Source of the DNA: Pampus argenteus
Taxonomy: Eukaryota; Chordata; Actinopteri; Scombriformes; Stromateidae
Length of the DNA stretch: 64,000 nucleotides
NCBI GenBank assembly: GCA_036937835.1
Contig: CM072881.1
Location: forward strand, 9,496,001-9,560,000
Direction of reading: 5' to 3'
How positions within the stretch are numbered: position 1 is the first letter of the stretch; each line of letters begins with the position of its first letter. A program made the position numbers and the translations under genes. A model generated the notes under the pieces. It saw only the letters and a program-made list of their open reading frames with translations, was not told the DNA's origin and did no database searches. Positions 46,623-60,288 of the stretch are shown in pieces.

Positions 46623-48496
46623 TGTGTAGATGTGAAAGGAAAAGCAGGGAGCGTAGGGGTTGTTGTACATGTGCCCCACTGTAAATGGACTGCATGTTTC
46701 CAGGAGTAGGTCAGTGGAGGATGTTCTGCGGTTTCATGGAGTGAATGTTCTGCAGCAGTACGGCAGGATCTGTCCTGTCAAGTCATACAAATAAAATAAA
46801 ATGAAATGAGAAATGTTTATTACATGTCAGCTGTAAGCTTTTCATTTTTTATTTAAAATTTGATTGTGTGCAAGAATTACAAAATAATTTAGGTTTTAGT
46901 GAAGGGGCATTCAAGTTCCAGTACATAGGATGTGAAGAAATATAGTTTGATGCTGAAGATAAACAGGATGAGACACAGCAGCTCAGTGGAAAATTCAAGT
47001 CGACAAACAGAGAGAGAGATGACATCTGTGTGGCACGGATAAAGAAAATATATCATCATATTTTCTTGTAGCAAGCAGGCTTGAATCCATCATACTGCAG
47101 GCAGGATAATGGATATTAATTTATCTAATTGATCTATTTTTAACGTAATTAAAAATAATGCAAGAATAAAGTAGAAAATGACTATATATATTAAAGTCAA
47201 AGGTGAAAAGTGAAATAAATGTTGCTGCTAATCCATTCTGTTTGACTACAGGTGTCACGAAAATGAAATGATTTAATCCACACATATGGAGTAAACGACT
47301 ATTTTAATTGCATGCTGTTTTCTGTGTTCTGTTATGCCATCCCAACATTCATTCTGAATTATTGATGCGTTGGTTTTGTAGTTCACCACGTTTAAAATGC
47401 TTTTAAGGATGAGAGTCTGTGTTTTGAGGTCTTTGCATGAAAACCCTGAATTTTTATTATTTATGAACACACGTAACCTTTATTTAATCATCCAGTCCAT
47501 CCATTCACCTTTAATGAGCGTTTACACAGACGACATGGTGGTGGCAGTCTGATAAATATATGTTTTTTTCTCTTTTCTTTCATCTTCTGCAGCACATGTA
47601 TCACTGCAAGGCCTTAATTCTCTGTTAATTTTCCTCTCATAATGGACAAATACATTCATCAAACACACACTACATATGTGTATAGCATCCACAGATAATA
47701 ACTGTTCAACACACACACGCACACACACACACACAAGCACTCTGCGCCACTGGGCAGGAACTAGCCTGAAAGATTGAAAGCAATTAAAACTATCATCTGC
47801 AGTGGCTCTGGGCTGGCCTGTGGCTGCGAGGGGGGAGCTGCCACTGTGCATCAGCCTCTCAGTCTTAACAACGTGCAGCGACATGAGAGGGAGAGTCACA
47901 GCCCTCTCCGAAACACACAGGCACTGCCACATCTCCTCCTCGCATCGTACACACATGTATGCTCACACACACACAGGGCTTTGTCATACAACTGCCATAG
48001 CGTTTGATCCTGCTGCTGATCTTTCACCTTGCACCTGTGTTTCTATGTCTTCTTCTGAGAGGTGAACGCACGATGAGGACTAGATCCCGACTCAACAGTA
48101 AAGTCGGATGACTCCATGTTCACTGGATAAGTTGAGCTGTAGTGTTAACACTCTGACAGGGATATTTGTCGTAGGTACACTGTGTATGGCTTTATAATGG
48201 CCTGGCCTGAAGCCTGAGGAGCCGATGTGTCTCCAGAGGTGAAGTAACACAAACAGTGAACATACAAAAAGTTAAGTTACAATGCAATGATATAAAAAAA
48301 GAGTGTGCAAGATGCCTTCGGTGCCCGGATAAATGCTTGTTTTATTTTTTCATGTGTTTGTCTTACACAAAAAGTCTGCAGAGCCTTGGGTGGATGTGCT
48401 GGTACAAAAATGGAACACGGAGAAAATAGTTATTGTCCCAGTAAATACTTTTGTGGATTGGGACGCTTCATTTGCACATATACAGACACACATACA

Positions 48497-48519
48497 TACA
48501 CACACACACACACACACAC
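48497..48519. repeat. (AC)n microsatellite
   Basis: A short perfect AC repeat. Confidence 0.9.
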
Positions 48520-49374
48520 CTGCGCACAGAGCTCATCAGTCTGATCTCATTAAGAGGGAAGTGCTGTAACTCCAAGCTGTTTGGACCAAACTTGGAGCAG
48601 TTTACTTGTGTTCAGATCCCTGGAAATGGTGGCTGTCTGGCTCTGTCTGGACTGGCCCTTAACAAGTCTCCTCAGGACAGCCACACCACCATTATCAACT
48701 ACTGTTACTGTGTCTATGTCTCTCTCTCTCTCTTTCTCTCCGTCCTTTCGCTCCGATCAGCTCTCAACCTGTCACTCTCACTTAGCGTCGACATTAGCAC
48801 CGGTGGTTACCTCATCCTGGTTCTCTTCACTCCTCCCCGCCTCCATCTCCCCTTGGTGCGTTTGAATACATATCTCCGATATTCAGCCCCTACTTAATTT
48901 GACAGGCCCCTGTTTTGTCAGTCTGACAGGCCCATAGCAAGACACTAATAGGCCACGGAGACCACCAGCAAAGGCACCAGCCAGGGTGGCCCCTGCGGTG
49001 CCAGTCCCCATCATCCTCCACGTCTCTCGGGGCAATGCAGGCAGGAGAGAGGGGGTCAGGGGTGGGGTGGTCAGGCGGCAGTGCTGTCACACCGGGCCAC
49101 AGCAGACTGGACCAAGCCTCAGTACTGACACCCGTCACTCCTCGGTTACTGCTCCCACCACCACTCAGCATACACACACATACACACAAAAGAGGGTAAA
49201 AAGAGCAGCCAGGGGGGCATCTTGGGATCTAATGACTGCACCTGCCACTCACAGCCAGAGCTGCAGTCATCACGGAGATGGCTGCAGAGAGAGGGAATTA
49301 ACTCCACGCTGTTTGTTTGGTGATGGACCCTCGCTGGAGCAGCTGGGATGGAGATGTGTGTGTGCAGGCTTGTC

Positions 49375-49377
<3 letters not shown>

Positions 49378-49406
<29 letters not shown>
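49378..49406. repeat. (TG)n microsatellite
   Basis: Twenty-nine bases of perfect TG repeat. Confidence 0.95.
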
Positions 49407-49407
<1 letters not shown>

Positions 49408-49611
49408 TTCCCTTTAGGCTGCCTGTCTGACTGATTGTGACCTGCTACGTTCTGATAACGGTTAATTGGTGGCCAGTTGTGGTCAGACGAGATACCCAAA
49501 ATTTGAGACGGTAGCTATTGTTCTCCTTTTGTTTGCTTTCTGGACAGGTGAGGGAGGAGTCTAAAACGTGACACTTAAGTTATGGCATGTTTATGACCTG
49601 AATTTTTAGCC

Positions 49612-49940
49612 ATACTAGCAGCGTTGCTCTGTGGATGGATTGCTATGACATTTGCCAAAGACGTTAATGTTCCTCCCAGGATGAATTTTAATAACCTCGG
49701 TGATCTCCTGACATTTCACTTAACACCATCTTAATATTTATATTTGTCTTTAGTCTATGACCAGCCTCAGCTATATTTGTATTTAGTGCTAATTAGCAAA
49801 TGTTAGCCTACTAGCACACTAAGACAGTGGTCATAGGGAACATTATACTGGCTAAGTATTAGCACTTAGCATTCTGCTCAAAGCAAGTTCTTAAGCCTCA
49901 CGTTCACGTTAGCTGCTAGCACAGCTGTAGCCTTTTAATC
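49612..49940. repeat. Long dispersed teleost repeat with TTAGC-rich right half
   Basis: GTGGATGGATTGCTATGACA, CAGGATGAATTTTAATAACC, CAGCCTCAGCTATATTTGTA and TTAGTGCTAATTAGCAAATG occur in the order of a very common teleost interspersed repeat. The copy ends near GCTGCTAGCACAGCTGTAG. It carries no reading frame. The shorter member at 10009-10158 covers the left part of the same family. Confidence 0.8.
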
Positions 49941-52900
49941 TGCAGATATGAATGGAGCTTCTTGCTCACTCATATCAAAGGTTTTTTATACTTTTTTGTT
50001 GTATTACTGTGACGTTATTATCTTTGTGGTTGGGAGGTTGAACAAACATTAGATCAATGGAAACCATTTTGCAGGCAAATATGTAATGAACACTGTCAGA
50101 ATCAATTCAGCGTGAGTCTCATTTAGAGGCTTTAATTCAATATGTATTAGTTAAGAGATGATTGATGAAATTTTACATGACATGTTTAATGTAAGTTTAT
50201 TTCAGTTAAAAGATCAAAGAATAAATGTCAGAGAGAAAGATGCAGAGGAGGGCCGGTTGGGGGACTCCTGGGGTCTTTCGTGTAGTGAATTATTAAGGTT
50301 TACTAATACTTCATAAATCCTCTCTTTGTCCTGTCCATTACCAGCCTGTCACATCATCTCGCCAATGCTAGACTGACTCACTTGCTTCATCTAAATGACA
50401 GAAGTTAAACTGTGATCCAGAGGAGATGGGAGGTGGGGGGGAGTTGTGGAGGTAAGGAGGGGGCAACAGCACTCTGCAAGTAGGCCCCAGGGCTGGATGC
50501 GCTTGGGAAGGGTGCGCGTCGGTTCAGATTCTGTACTTGTGTGTGTGGCTGCTTGCGTTTTTTGTGTTGTCTTGGGCGTCTTTCTGTTCAAAACTCAAGT
50601 ATGATCAGAAGAGAGAAGTCAGTGTATTATTTCTCAGATCCATGCTTCCTCATTAACACCACCAGCTCACTCACTGTCTTCCCCATTCCCCTCCTCCATC
50701 TCGTTCTCCTCCTCCACCTAAAACAGCAAACCTTGCCTCAGTGCGTGCCTGGCGGACTCTCTCCGCGGTCTCGACAGCCGAGCTGGTCGTTGCCCCGAGC
50801 GCTGAGGAGCTGTCGCCTCTCGTTAGTGTCGCTGTGGCGACCCAGAGTCCTGCCTGCCTGCTCCTTGATTAGAGTGTGAGGTGGATGGAGGGAGTGTGTG
50901 TGTGTGTATGTGTGTATGTGTGTGTGTACATGGATGTGTGTGTTTAGTAGAGGATAAGGGGTTGCTACTCAACCGCCCCCCTCTTGCCCGCAGAGCTGCT
51001 TTTAAAGATCAGTGATTTGGTCAATTGGCCTGGCAACTCCAATCCCATGGAAGGTCACTGATGACTCAATGGACCAGTCAGTGAGGCAGGCTGTCATGTC
51101 ACCGTGTGTGTGTGTGTCCATGTCGGTGTGTATATGTGCGTGTGAGCTAGCAAGCCTCTGACAAAATCAATGAGGACGAAATCTATAAAGTTGTGATCAG
51201 GATGACAGAAATTCCACACGATTTCCCGGGCTTGTTTAATTTAAAATTACACCTGAATCGATGTAGGCTTCAGGTGAATTCATGGATTATGTGTAATGTC
51301 AGGTTCAAACTACACAATATCTGACAGACATAGAGCATCAGGACTGAAAATAGGATAGTCCTAGTGCATCTAGGACAATAAAAGTTCAGATTTTTTTTTA
51401 CCCTTTCTTGCCAAGTACGACAACATGTTTATGATGTTGCCCAATAAGTGCACAGAGTGCGAAATAGGAATGATGATTTTGGTGTTTCTCATGCTGCCAG
51501 GTGAACCTTTGAACAGTGTTTGTTTACATTCTTGTTCCTGGAAGTTGATCTCCGTCACTTCCTTCTGATGACATCATGCAGGTCGTGAAAGACAGCGAGC
51601 CATGATTGTTCAGATACAAACATGTAATCTCTCGTGTCTCTTGCTCAAGTTATGGCAAGAATTCATGAAATAGTGACATCTTATCAGACAAAAATATGCA
51701 GTCTGAACCTGGCATAACTTTATGTTATATACTTAAGTACTTATACTTACTTAACTTAATTATATTCCATATTCTTCTTGACTATATGAACTAAAATTGA
51801 ATGTGAATACATGAGGAGTGCTGGTGAGCTGGTGGTTGAGACACGCATCATAAAACTGCTACCGTCTCTCTATCCCTGTGCAGAGGAACTGCATCTCTAC
51901 TGTGAACTATCCCAAAAAAAGGTAAAATCTTCTAAAAAGAGATATGGTGCAATAAAAATGAACAAAATTATAATATATATGTTATTAAAACCTTCTCTTA
52001 AAAAAACAAAACAGTGCTTTGATTAAGTAACCTTAAACTGTGATGGATGGTGGCTGACCTTGTGGAAAACTTTGGACGGGCAACTGTCTGCCTGTCTGCT
52101 GCTGGATGGCCAGGTCAGTGAGTCGCTAGACCCTGAGGGAGCCATAAATACTGTGTGTGATTTCACTTCCTGTATGCCCTGCCCTGGGCACAGCTGTCCA
52201 TCTCTGGACATTTTCTCTGCCCAAAGGGAGGACTGACTGGCTCTACGGACCTCGTACACACACTGTCCCATCTGTTTGGGACTGTCTTTCATTCACCCGC
52301 TGGAAAACAGAACCAGGCAACATGGTTTATTATTTAGAATTTAAAATACAGAGTGAGTCGTGGTTGGGTTTTATTTAACTGGATAGAACAATGGTTGGTC
52401 AAGTTGACTTTATTTATACTTAAATCAGTCAAAAAGATTCAATGTATGATAGGTTAAAAAAGATATGTCACAAGGTACCAGCGTCAATACCATACTTGAG
52501 TTTTGGTATTGATACCAAATAATAATAATAATAAAAAAAAACAAGGACTAGTTTCCATAGTCAAAAATTGCAAAAATTGAAAAGGATGAAGTCAAAATAA
52601 ATATATCATATATTCTCCATCACCCATCTGCTGTGTATAACAGCTCCAAATGATGGATGATGTGAGAGGAGAGAGTCTGCAAGCGGCAGTGAGAATACAC
52701 AAGGCTGACAGCCAGTGAAAGGGAAACAAGACTTCCCCCTAGCTATAGCTTCCTGACTTGTTTATTTGCTAACTGGGTGGGGGGGTTGGGAGGAGGAGAG
52801 GTTGAACATATGGTTTGCTAAAACATGAACTTGTAGTTGGGAGGTCGAGGCACCCTAAGGGATGGAGCTGACGGGCTTTGGTCCCTGTCTCCCTCAATTC

Positions 52901-53612
52901 CTCCCGCTTGGACAGCCAGAGCCGAACAGCCGTCCTCCAGGAGTTAGCAGCTTAGTGCAGCCTCTCGCTCCACTCTCTCTCTCCCTGCTGCCTACCCACA
53001 CCCATCCTCAGTCAAACCCAAAGATGGCAAGAGAGGGGGAGGTGAGGGGCTGCTGGCTTTGGGGTGTACATGTTGAGGCAGGCGGGCAGCTCTGGTTGCA
53101 GCTGGGAAACTGACTGACACCATGCTCTTGTGCTTGGTCCCCAGAGTGCGGTGCTGCGTTAAGCCCTGTTGCTGAGGGAATAAAAACCCTGGTCCTGGCA
53201 CGAGGACATGCTGGTTCTGTGGTCCCAACACATAAGGGACATTTGCTGTGCGTTAGTGTTTAAATTTTGGACGCGGTTTGTCAGGTAACAGATCCTACGC
53301 ACTCTGGGAATTCATCAGAAATACATTTGAAGATGCGGAGCGAGGTCATGCACTTTCATTTTAGGAGTTGAGGGTTGTCAGTGACCTACCAGCTACAACA
53401 GCTATCTACACAGATCACTGCACTGAGACAGTTACACACACACACATACACACACACACACCCTCAAGGTCTATGTGTTTACAGACACACTCATTCCCTG
53501 GGATCATGGCGCTAATCTACACACATGGTCTTACACACCCTGTGCTGATGAACAAACATATGCACACACTCACATAGACTCCCTGTGGGTCAGTGACTTA
53601 ATATGCACATAC

Positions 53613-53614
<2 letters not shown>

Positions 53615-53648
<34 letters not shown>
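53615..53648. repeat. (AC)17 microsatellite
   Basis: Thirty-four bases of perfect AC repeat; another AC-rich tract lies near 53433-53461. Confidence 0.95.
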
Positions 53649-53650
<2 letters not shown>

Positions 53651-54467
53651 GGTCAGTTGTTGATAGACTTACACATGCACATGCACACACGCACACGCCC
53701 TAAAGGTCAGCGTTGTGATGGACAGCAGTCCTGATGTGCTCTGACAGAATCAGCTGCTTCCTTTCCTTTCCACTTGCTTTTCTCCCATCAGGTGACACCC
53801 ACAGGTGCCTCGGCAAAAAAGATCCCACCTCCTGCGGGTGCGTTTGGGGGCAGCTGGTGAAAACGGGAGGCGGAGACTGAGAAGATGAGCGAAAGCGTGC
53901 GACTAAGGCACCAGCTGCTTCCTGTCAGTGACCCACAGCACAGGCATCGGTGTGAACTGCAGCTCTCTTCACACAAACACACACACAGATATTTGAATGA
54001 TAAACAGGCATCGGCTGCTTTTCATTCCAAATGAATGCCTCTGACGGACTGATAGTAACAAGCCCCTCTCACCTACTGATCCAATGCCACAAAGTTGCAT
54101 CATATCTGATGTTTTTCTAATCATGCCGCGATTCAGAGAAGGGTGTAGATATCTGCAGAGAAAAGATGTACTGAGTCATAGGTCCAGTCATGACTGAACC
54201 TTGATATTTGTCCTTTTCATATCAACTCAGGTCACTTTGAAGACTTCATTCTCACCTTGGAAAGCAGCCAGTGTTCATCTATCCCTCATCTGTATAATTG
54301 TGTGTGTGTTCATTTAAGAGTGAACCTGAAAATGTCTCATTCTGCGCTCCCAGCGCTGTTCCCTGACATACTGTGGGGGCATTTCACCTCAGAAAAGGAC
54401 ACTTGTCTATCCTGTCAAGACTTTTGGATGTGCGTCTGAAATCTTAAAAGACATCAATAACCTTTTA

Positions 54468-54545
54468 AAGGAATAACTAGACATTCTGGGGAAATAGGTT
54501 TAATCCCTTTCTTGCAGAGTTAGACGAGACTTCATTAAACATGAA
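54468..54545. repeat. Dispersed teleost repeat fragment (GACATTCTGGGGAAATAG type)
   Basis: AAGGAATAACTAGACATTCT, then GGGGAAATAG and TTTCTTGCAGAGTTAGACGA, match the family seen at 20634-20712. Confidence 0.65.
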
Positions 54546-55994
54546 GGTACAGCCTGCCAAGGACCAAGGATGGGGAATATAGTACATACAGACAATACAC
54601 AAAACAAGCACCATGTTTGCTTCTCTAACACATGTGTAGTGGTTTGCAGCCATCTGCGTGGTCACAAATTTGTTTACATTGTCTCTTGTTCCCCTACCAT
54701 GGCTCAGGCTGCTGGCTCCTGTCAATCAAACACAATGACACACCCCTCCAGCCTCTGGCATGAAAAAGGGCATTTCTGATGTTTTTTCTTTCTTTCTTCT
54801 ATTTCATCAGTTTGACATTTCTCTTGACTGAAAAAGGGGATCACTAAATGTTGGACTTTAACACATGAGTTATGTGAGGGACTATTTCTTGGCTGGCAGC
54901 AGTGGCTTCCTGCAGCTTTACCATGAAGCTGCCCGGCAACCAACAATGCTACACTGAGCTAGCTGCCTGCAGGTGGTGCCTTTATATTTAACACACATTA
55001 GGATGCAGATGCGTCATATAGTCATACCTAGGAGGAAGGAAATCATCAGTCCAAACATCATGGGGAAAATGATGGTTTTTGTTCACCCAGCAGTCACATA
55101 CTCAACTTTTATGCAAGCATGTGTCCTGCTGAAGTGTCCTTGATCAAAACACTGTGACGCTCTACTTGTTCTGCGACTGCTGGAACAATTTTATAATCTA
55201 AACTCTTTACTGGTGAAAAATTGATGTAAGAATGTTATTAGCATGTTAAAGAATACCATATTAAGATTATAATGATAATTTCAAGTCATAGAAACACACT
55301 GGATGCTAAAGGAAGTCACCAAAGGCATGAGGTTGTTTTGTCACTGTGACTGTGTGTTAGTAAAGCTGGGGATGGCTGTTGGAGTTGTTCTCCTTTGAAA
55401 ACAAGGGGAAAAGAGGGAAAGGCAGGAGGGGGGTTGGTGAATAATTGATAGTGGCTGAGAGCGATATGAGTTTAGTTAATGTGCCCAGCAGCGCAGGCGA
55501 AGAGTGGAGCTGTTAGCTATTCCACCTCAGGTCTAAAACTGAAATGACTCAAATCCTGGGTTATCGGTTGCTATTTAGTGATCCATCTTTCTATCTATAT
55601 ATCTTTCTATTCATACAAAAATATATGTCGGATTGTGCATGTTCTGAACATTTCTTTTAATTTGCATGGGTTTGGTTGTGTGTCTGTGTGTGTGTGTGTG
55701 TGTGTCTTATAGGCATCTGCACAGCTGGATCTCCCTGGTAGCGGTGTTGTTCCCCCCCTCAGGTTCCTTTCTCTGAGTGGTAATAGAGTGCTCCTGTCAG
55801 CCTCCGCAGATGCTGCTCCATAAGGACCCTCAACTCTCTGAACTCGCCAGGAGACTTCTGCGTTCACACTGCAAGTCGCAGCTTCCACAAATTCCTACTT
55901 TTCCTTCTGAAGGCAAACCCGGCACTTTGCCTTCAGAGTGGAAAGAGCATGAAAAAACGTTCTGGAAAAGTCTGATTGCTATCTGTTAAATGAA

Positions 55995-56046
55995 AAATAA
56001 CAATTATTTTCATTATCGATTCATCTGATTTTCTCAATTAATCAAT
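55995..56046. mobile_element. Fragment of the GAGCTGCAAC MITE family
   Basis: AACAATTATTTTCATTATCG, then ATTCATCTGATTTTCTCAAT and TAATCAAT, match the left part of the element family at 20756-21087 without its terminal repeat. Confidence 0.6.
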
Positions 56047-57480
56047 ATCCACAAGGTGCAGCTAAGTCATTTGATACTAAAACATTAAACAGGCAAATTA
56101 TTGGTGCATCGATATTTGTAAATTGTTGAGAGAAGTGGCAGTACTGAAGGAGTCAGTCCTCACTTAATACACTTACACTTAACAGGAGAAACTGACACCA
56201 ACTCCCAGACGTCTCTCTCTAGTTGCAGAGAAACAGTCGCTTACGCTCAGGGAAAATAAACTGACATCATCTCCCATGTGTCTGCGCTTTAAGAAGAGGA
56301 GGATCGTTCTCTTTCACTTTCTTCTCTTTTTCCTCCTCCATGTCACAGTACGCTCCTGTCATTCCTCCTGATTTACTAGACATCCTCTTTCCCCTGCTGT
56401 CACATTTGGTACAGATGGTTAGGCCTGTCAGTCTCCATTTGCCTCAGTGTGACAGCGGGCCTGATGGCTCGTGAAGGGCCCCCGACTATCCCAGCACACG
56501 GACACTGACATTTTTCAAAGGGGCCTTGCATGCGCGCCTCCTACCCAGCCAGAGGAGAGTAAATAAAGAACCTGGAGTTAACATAAAGCCCTCCACAGGG
56601 CTAAGAGAGCCAGGGATGATGAAGAGAGGAGGGAGGAAGAGGAATAGATAGGTACCGTAGAGTGAGTGGAAGACGAAGAAATACAGAAGCCATACAAGCA
56701 GAGTGGGAAAAGAGTAAAGAGGAGTCTGTGGTCTCACAGCTCATGTCAGGGTCATGGGATCATGCAGGTGTACAGAACAAAAAAGGTGCACACACACATG
56801 ATCACACAAATTCACTGGTCCATCGCTGATCGTTACACACATAAAAAATTGTTGCACACATAAAGATAGACATGCACCCGTTTCTCTGACGTTATTAAGA
56901 CACATTATTACAAATCACAAAGACAGATGTAGAGGACGTAATTAACAGCAAAAGAGAGAATAAGAAGCTCTCGCTCCTGTGAAATATGTCATATAAACGC
57001 TTTCTCTGCAGCAGATAGATTCAGTATTTCTTTTATCTTTTGGTTCCCCAGTTAACCTGCATGAAAACTAAAGGTCTATACTGTGTTATTAATTATAGAG
57101 TTGATAAATAGTAATATAGATAATAAAATAAAGTATACGAAAGTAAACCTTATCAAATGTCACTTATCAGGATTTTCATATGACTGTAATTATAAAATAT
57201 GTTTTCTCTAATTGAATACTTATATTCTGTAAAATAGCAGTAAAAAACAAACAAACATGGAACTATTTTTCAATAAATCCTCTCATCGTGCAGACAAATG
57301 CCATCATCTCCACATCATACATCAAGAAGCCATCACTAACCTTTGCCAGTATTGTGTAAATTGTTATATTGCATCCTGGCTGCAAGGTAGAGACCACATT
57401 TGACAATCCACGGTGGGTGGGGGTGTGAGGAGAGGGGGGAGCTGCTGTATTGTAGTGCCTCCGGGCGATGCTCCCAATCA

Positions 57481-57488
57481 ATATATAT
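57481..57488 (+). promoter_or_regulatory. Possible TATA element of prr35
   Basis: ATATATAT lies about 100 bases before a good splice donor (CTCTCTAG then GTACGG at 57588), within a GC-rich stretch (57420-57590). It would put the start of transcription near 57511. Confidence 0.35.
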
Positions 57489-57510
57489 CTCCACACTCGC
57501 TCCTGCGCTC

Positions 57511-57587
57511 CCATTTGAGCGGGACGCGCTGCCCTCTCAGTGCCGCTGCAGAGGGGTGACAGCCAGCCACACCGGGACGCTCTCTAG
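57511..57587 (+). other. Probable non-coding first exon of prr35
   Basis: GC-rich sequence ends at a consensus donor (CTAG, GTACGG). The 5' edge is estimated from the TATA-like element and is uncertain. No ATG-initiated frame links to the prr35 protein. Confidence 0.4.
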
Positions 57588-58087
57588 GTACGGATGGATT
57601 TCCTCTCCTCTTTTAAGTAGCTCATAGCATGCAATTCATTCTTTAATTAGGTTTTAACTGCGGAAATCTCAGCAGGAAATTAAGAGGGGGCCTGATGTAC
57701 AAGGTGCTTTTGCTTGCATTAAGATTTTGCATTTGTTTTTTTTATTTTAAAAATGCTAATTGGTATTAAAAAAAACAAAAAACATAAAATTAATGTTTCA
57801 ATTTGAGCTTTAATTTTAAGTCACACGATTGCATTTGAAACCGAGACTAAACTGCAATGTCACAAATTTTACACATTTATAGCTTCATAAAATGTACATT
57901 ATGACTTGTTATTACATGACTTTAATGAGGGATTATTGTAATAATTCAGGGTTAGATTAAACTGACACATTTGCATGTCAAGCAGGTAGTAAATAACTTT
58001 TCTGTTCATGTATAATAAATGTATGGTGCATGAGTTTGTAGGAAATATTTTTGTCCATAAATGGCTTGATTGCATCAAGAAATTAAA

Positions 58088-58088
<1 letters not shown>

Positions 58089-58126
<38 letters not shown>

Positions 58127-58127
58127 T
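58089..58127. repeat. (TTA)13 microsatellite
   Basis: Thirty-nine bases of perfect trinucleotide repeat in a prr35 5' intron. Confidence 0.95.
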
Positions 58128-58188
58128 TGAAAGTGACGTGAGGCAATAGACAAGCGATAACTCAATAACATTTTTTATTCTTTTCCAG

Positions 58189-58245
58189 GATTTTTCGCTT
58201 CTCACAGAGAGACAACCAACTCACCAAACTAGAAAACTATCTAAG
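58189..58245 (+). other. Probable non-coding second exon of prr35
   Basis: A strong acceptor (pyrimidine-rich tract ending TTTTCCAG) and a strong donor (CTAAG, GTAAAG) bound 57 bases that contain no ATG. Position and strand fit a 5' untranslated exon of prr35. Confidence 0.45.
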
Positions 58246-58952
58246 GTAAAGTTTTTAACATAAAAACTGTATATATATATATATTTATTTAAAAACTATA
58301 TTTGTTAGAGCACGTGTGCATTCACTGACTGTACAAGCAGCCCGTCCTATGCAGGCTGTCAGTGTTGTGGTTGCTGTTGCATGTAACTTGTCAAAGCTTT
58401 TAGAGTAGTGAACCTCTTTAATTGCAACACTAGATGTTAAAGCGTTTAGGCTTGTTTGATCAGCTAAAAGCTTAAAACAAGCCCGCAGGGTTTGGATACG
58501 GGGCATCGGGGGGGAGCAAAGTGCACAGTCAGTGCAGAGGAGGGCGGATAGCAGCGGCCAAAAGAGGAAAACAAAATCTACTGTAAAAATGATTTTTATT
58601 GATCGGCTCGTAGCAGCAGCTGTTAGGCTCCATTATGAGCTCAAAGCTCAGGTCAGGAGCCCCGGGCTGGACAAGTGAGCCAATCAAGTAGTCAGACACT
58701 AACGGGCCAATTCTGAGGGTCCAGTAGGGAGATCAACAACAGTCTGCCATCCTGTCATCATCCTTCCTGCTGCGGTCATCATCCATCACTGGACTTTATT
58801 ACAAAACTTTGTCATGAGCAGTTTGTGTTAGTTATGATAAGATTATAGTTATTTTCCCTGAACATCACACAGACTTTTATCTTTGAATGACCCGAGGAAG
58901 AAGACAGATATAAAAACCTCAAAGCAGAGTGTTTTAAATTGAGGAGCAAACT

Positions 58953-58982
58953 CCTTCATCTTCATCTTCATCTTCATCTTCA
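58953..58982. repeat. (TCTTCA)n hexanucleotide repeat
   Basis: About five copies of a CTTCAT-type unit in a prr35 5' intron. Confidence 0.85.
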
Positions 58983-60288
58983 CTCACCGCAGGGTTCACC
59001 CAACGGCTTGGCTTAAAGTAAAAAAAGAATAAAAAAAAAAAGTTTCTGTGATTAAACCAACAAAGAAAGACAAGTATTTTATTTAAGGGATTAGCAGAGA
59101 TGGGTATTAATTAAACGTGTTGTAATGCAAATCTTGTAATTTTAGAAGACAAAGAGGAATAGATATAAAAAAAAAAGAGAACACAAGTGTGGTGTATAAG
59201 ATATTTGTGATATGTCTTACAGAATGAAGAAATATGATTAGAAAAGAAAAATTAACATAAAAAAATATATAGGTAATAGATTAAAATCTTAGATTTATTG
59301 GTGAGAGGTTTTTGGCCTCGCTTGCAATACATCAAGTTACAATTTGTATTAACAGTCACAAGAATTATGCGTCATTCAGCATTTAAAATCCTCACAATGA
59401 CGAATCTAACCTTTCATAATCCATGCCTTCATTCCTTATCAAGTTATGAACTAACTCCAAACATAAAAATAGTAAAGACAAAACATGACAAGTACAGGAA
59501 AGCAGGTTGAACTTATGCACCATGTCCTGACCCAGATCCCAGTACTGGCACTAATGACGCCCTATAGGCATCATGCCAGGCTCTCATTAGGAACCAGGCC
59601 TCAAACCCCCAACTCCTCCACTTTCCATATCTGTTGTACGCAACCCCTCAGCCTGGCCGTGATATGCCTGTAGCCGGCCTCCGAGGCTCTGGCCCCAAAC
59701 TTAAGCAGCAGGCTTTGAGTGTTGTGAGGCCCCCTGCACAGGTGCAGGGTCCCCTGTGACGGCCCGTTTGCCACCCAGCCCTGGGCCCTGCCCGCGCCCG
59801 GTGCTGCACTGGAACTAATGAGTAGTGGCAGGTATAGTGAGAACGGAGCAGCGCGGGCCTCCCTGCAGTTAGTTTAGTGGCAACCGTCAGCTTAGGCAGA
59901 CAACAACTCTGCTTTTATAATACACATGTGTGTAATGATATATATTACCCTTCAGTGCACACACAACTTTAAATCAGATATTTAGACTTCTCACAGAGCT
60001 GTTTCAGTAAACTCTCTTTTTTTAATGAAGAACAAATTTGGAAGTGAAAATGATAAATATGGTTGAAAGATTAAATATCTTATCTGTTGTTCCTGAGTTG
60101 ATGTTTATTTTTTATTTTTTTTAACAATATCGCTTTCATTCACATAAAACTGTCTTGTGTGTTCACAGGAAAAACTCCCAGCGAATGAAATGAGCCTCGG
60201 CACAACAGATAGAAAATCTAGAAATCTATCTTGAATTGTTGTAATTTGAATACAGTCACACAATCTTTATAAAAGTCAAGACTTCATC

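Larger units (their letters stand above)
42501..57480. other. Intergenic region between the pentraxin and prr35
   Basis: About 15 kb holds no assembled gene. The longest reading frames (143-148 residues near 47.5-49.4 kb) are built on CA/TG repeats. Contents are numerous microsatellites, a long dispersed repeat (49612-49940) and two smaller repeat fragments (54468, 55995). Blocks at about 43965-44530, 45000-45400, 46330-46700, 52850-53250 and 56360-56600 have non-repetitive, balanced composition. They are candidates for prr35 enhancers, which only alignment could show. Confidence 0.55.
57588..60168 (+). other. prr35 5' introns
   Basis: This span holds the two introns presumed to separate the non-coding exons from the first coding exon, whose acceptor (GTGTGTTCACAG) ends at 60168. 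It also contains a (TTA)13 repeat at 58089-58127, a (TCTTCA)5 repeat at 58953-58982, and an unusually GC-rich non-coding block at about 59520-59880 that may be regulatory. Confidence 0.4.

Noticed and set aside
47522..49417. Several 143-148-residue reading frames on both strands
   Set aside because: They overlap one another, rely on CA/TG repeats (runs of VCVCV or THTHT), and show no family motif.
50541..50879. 112-residue plus-strand frame with Cys/Leu-rich start
   Set aside because: It has no homology that I recognise, no splice context, and pyrimidine-rich composition.
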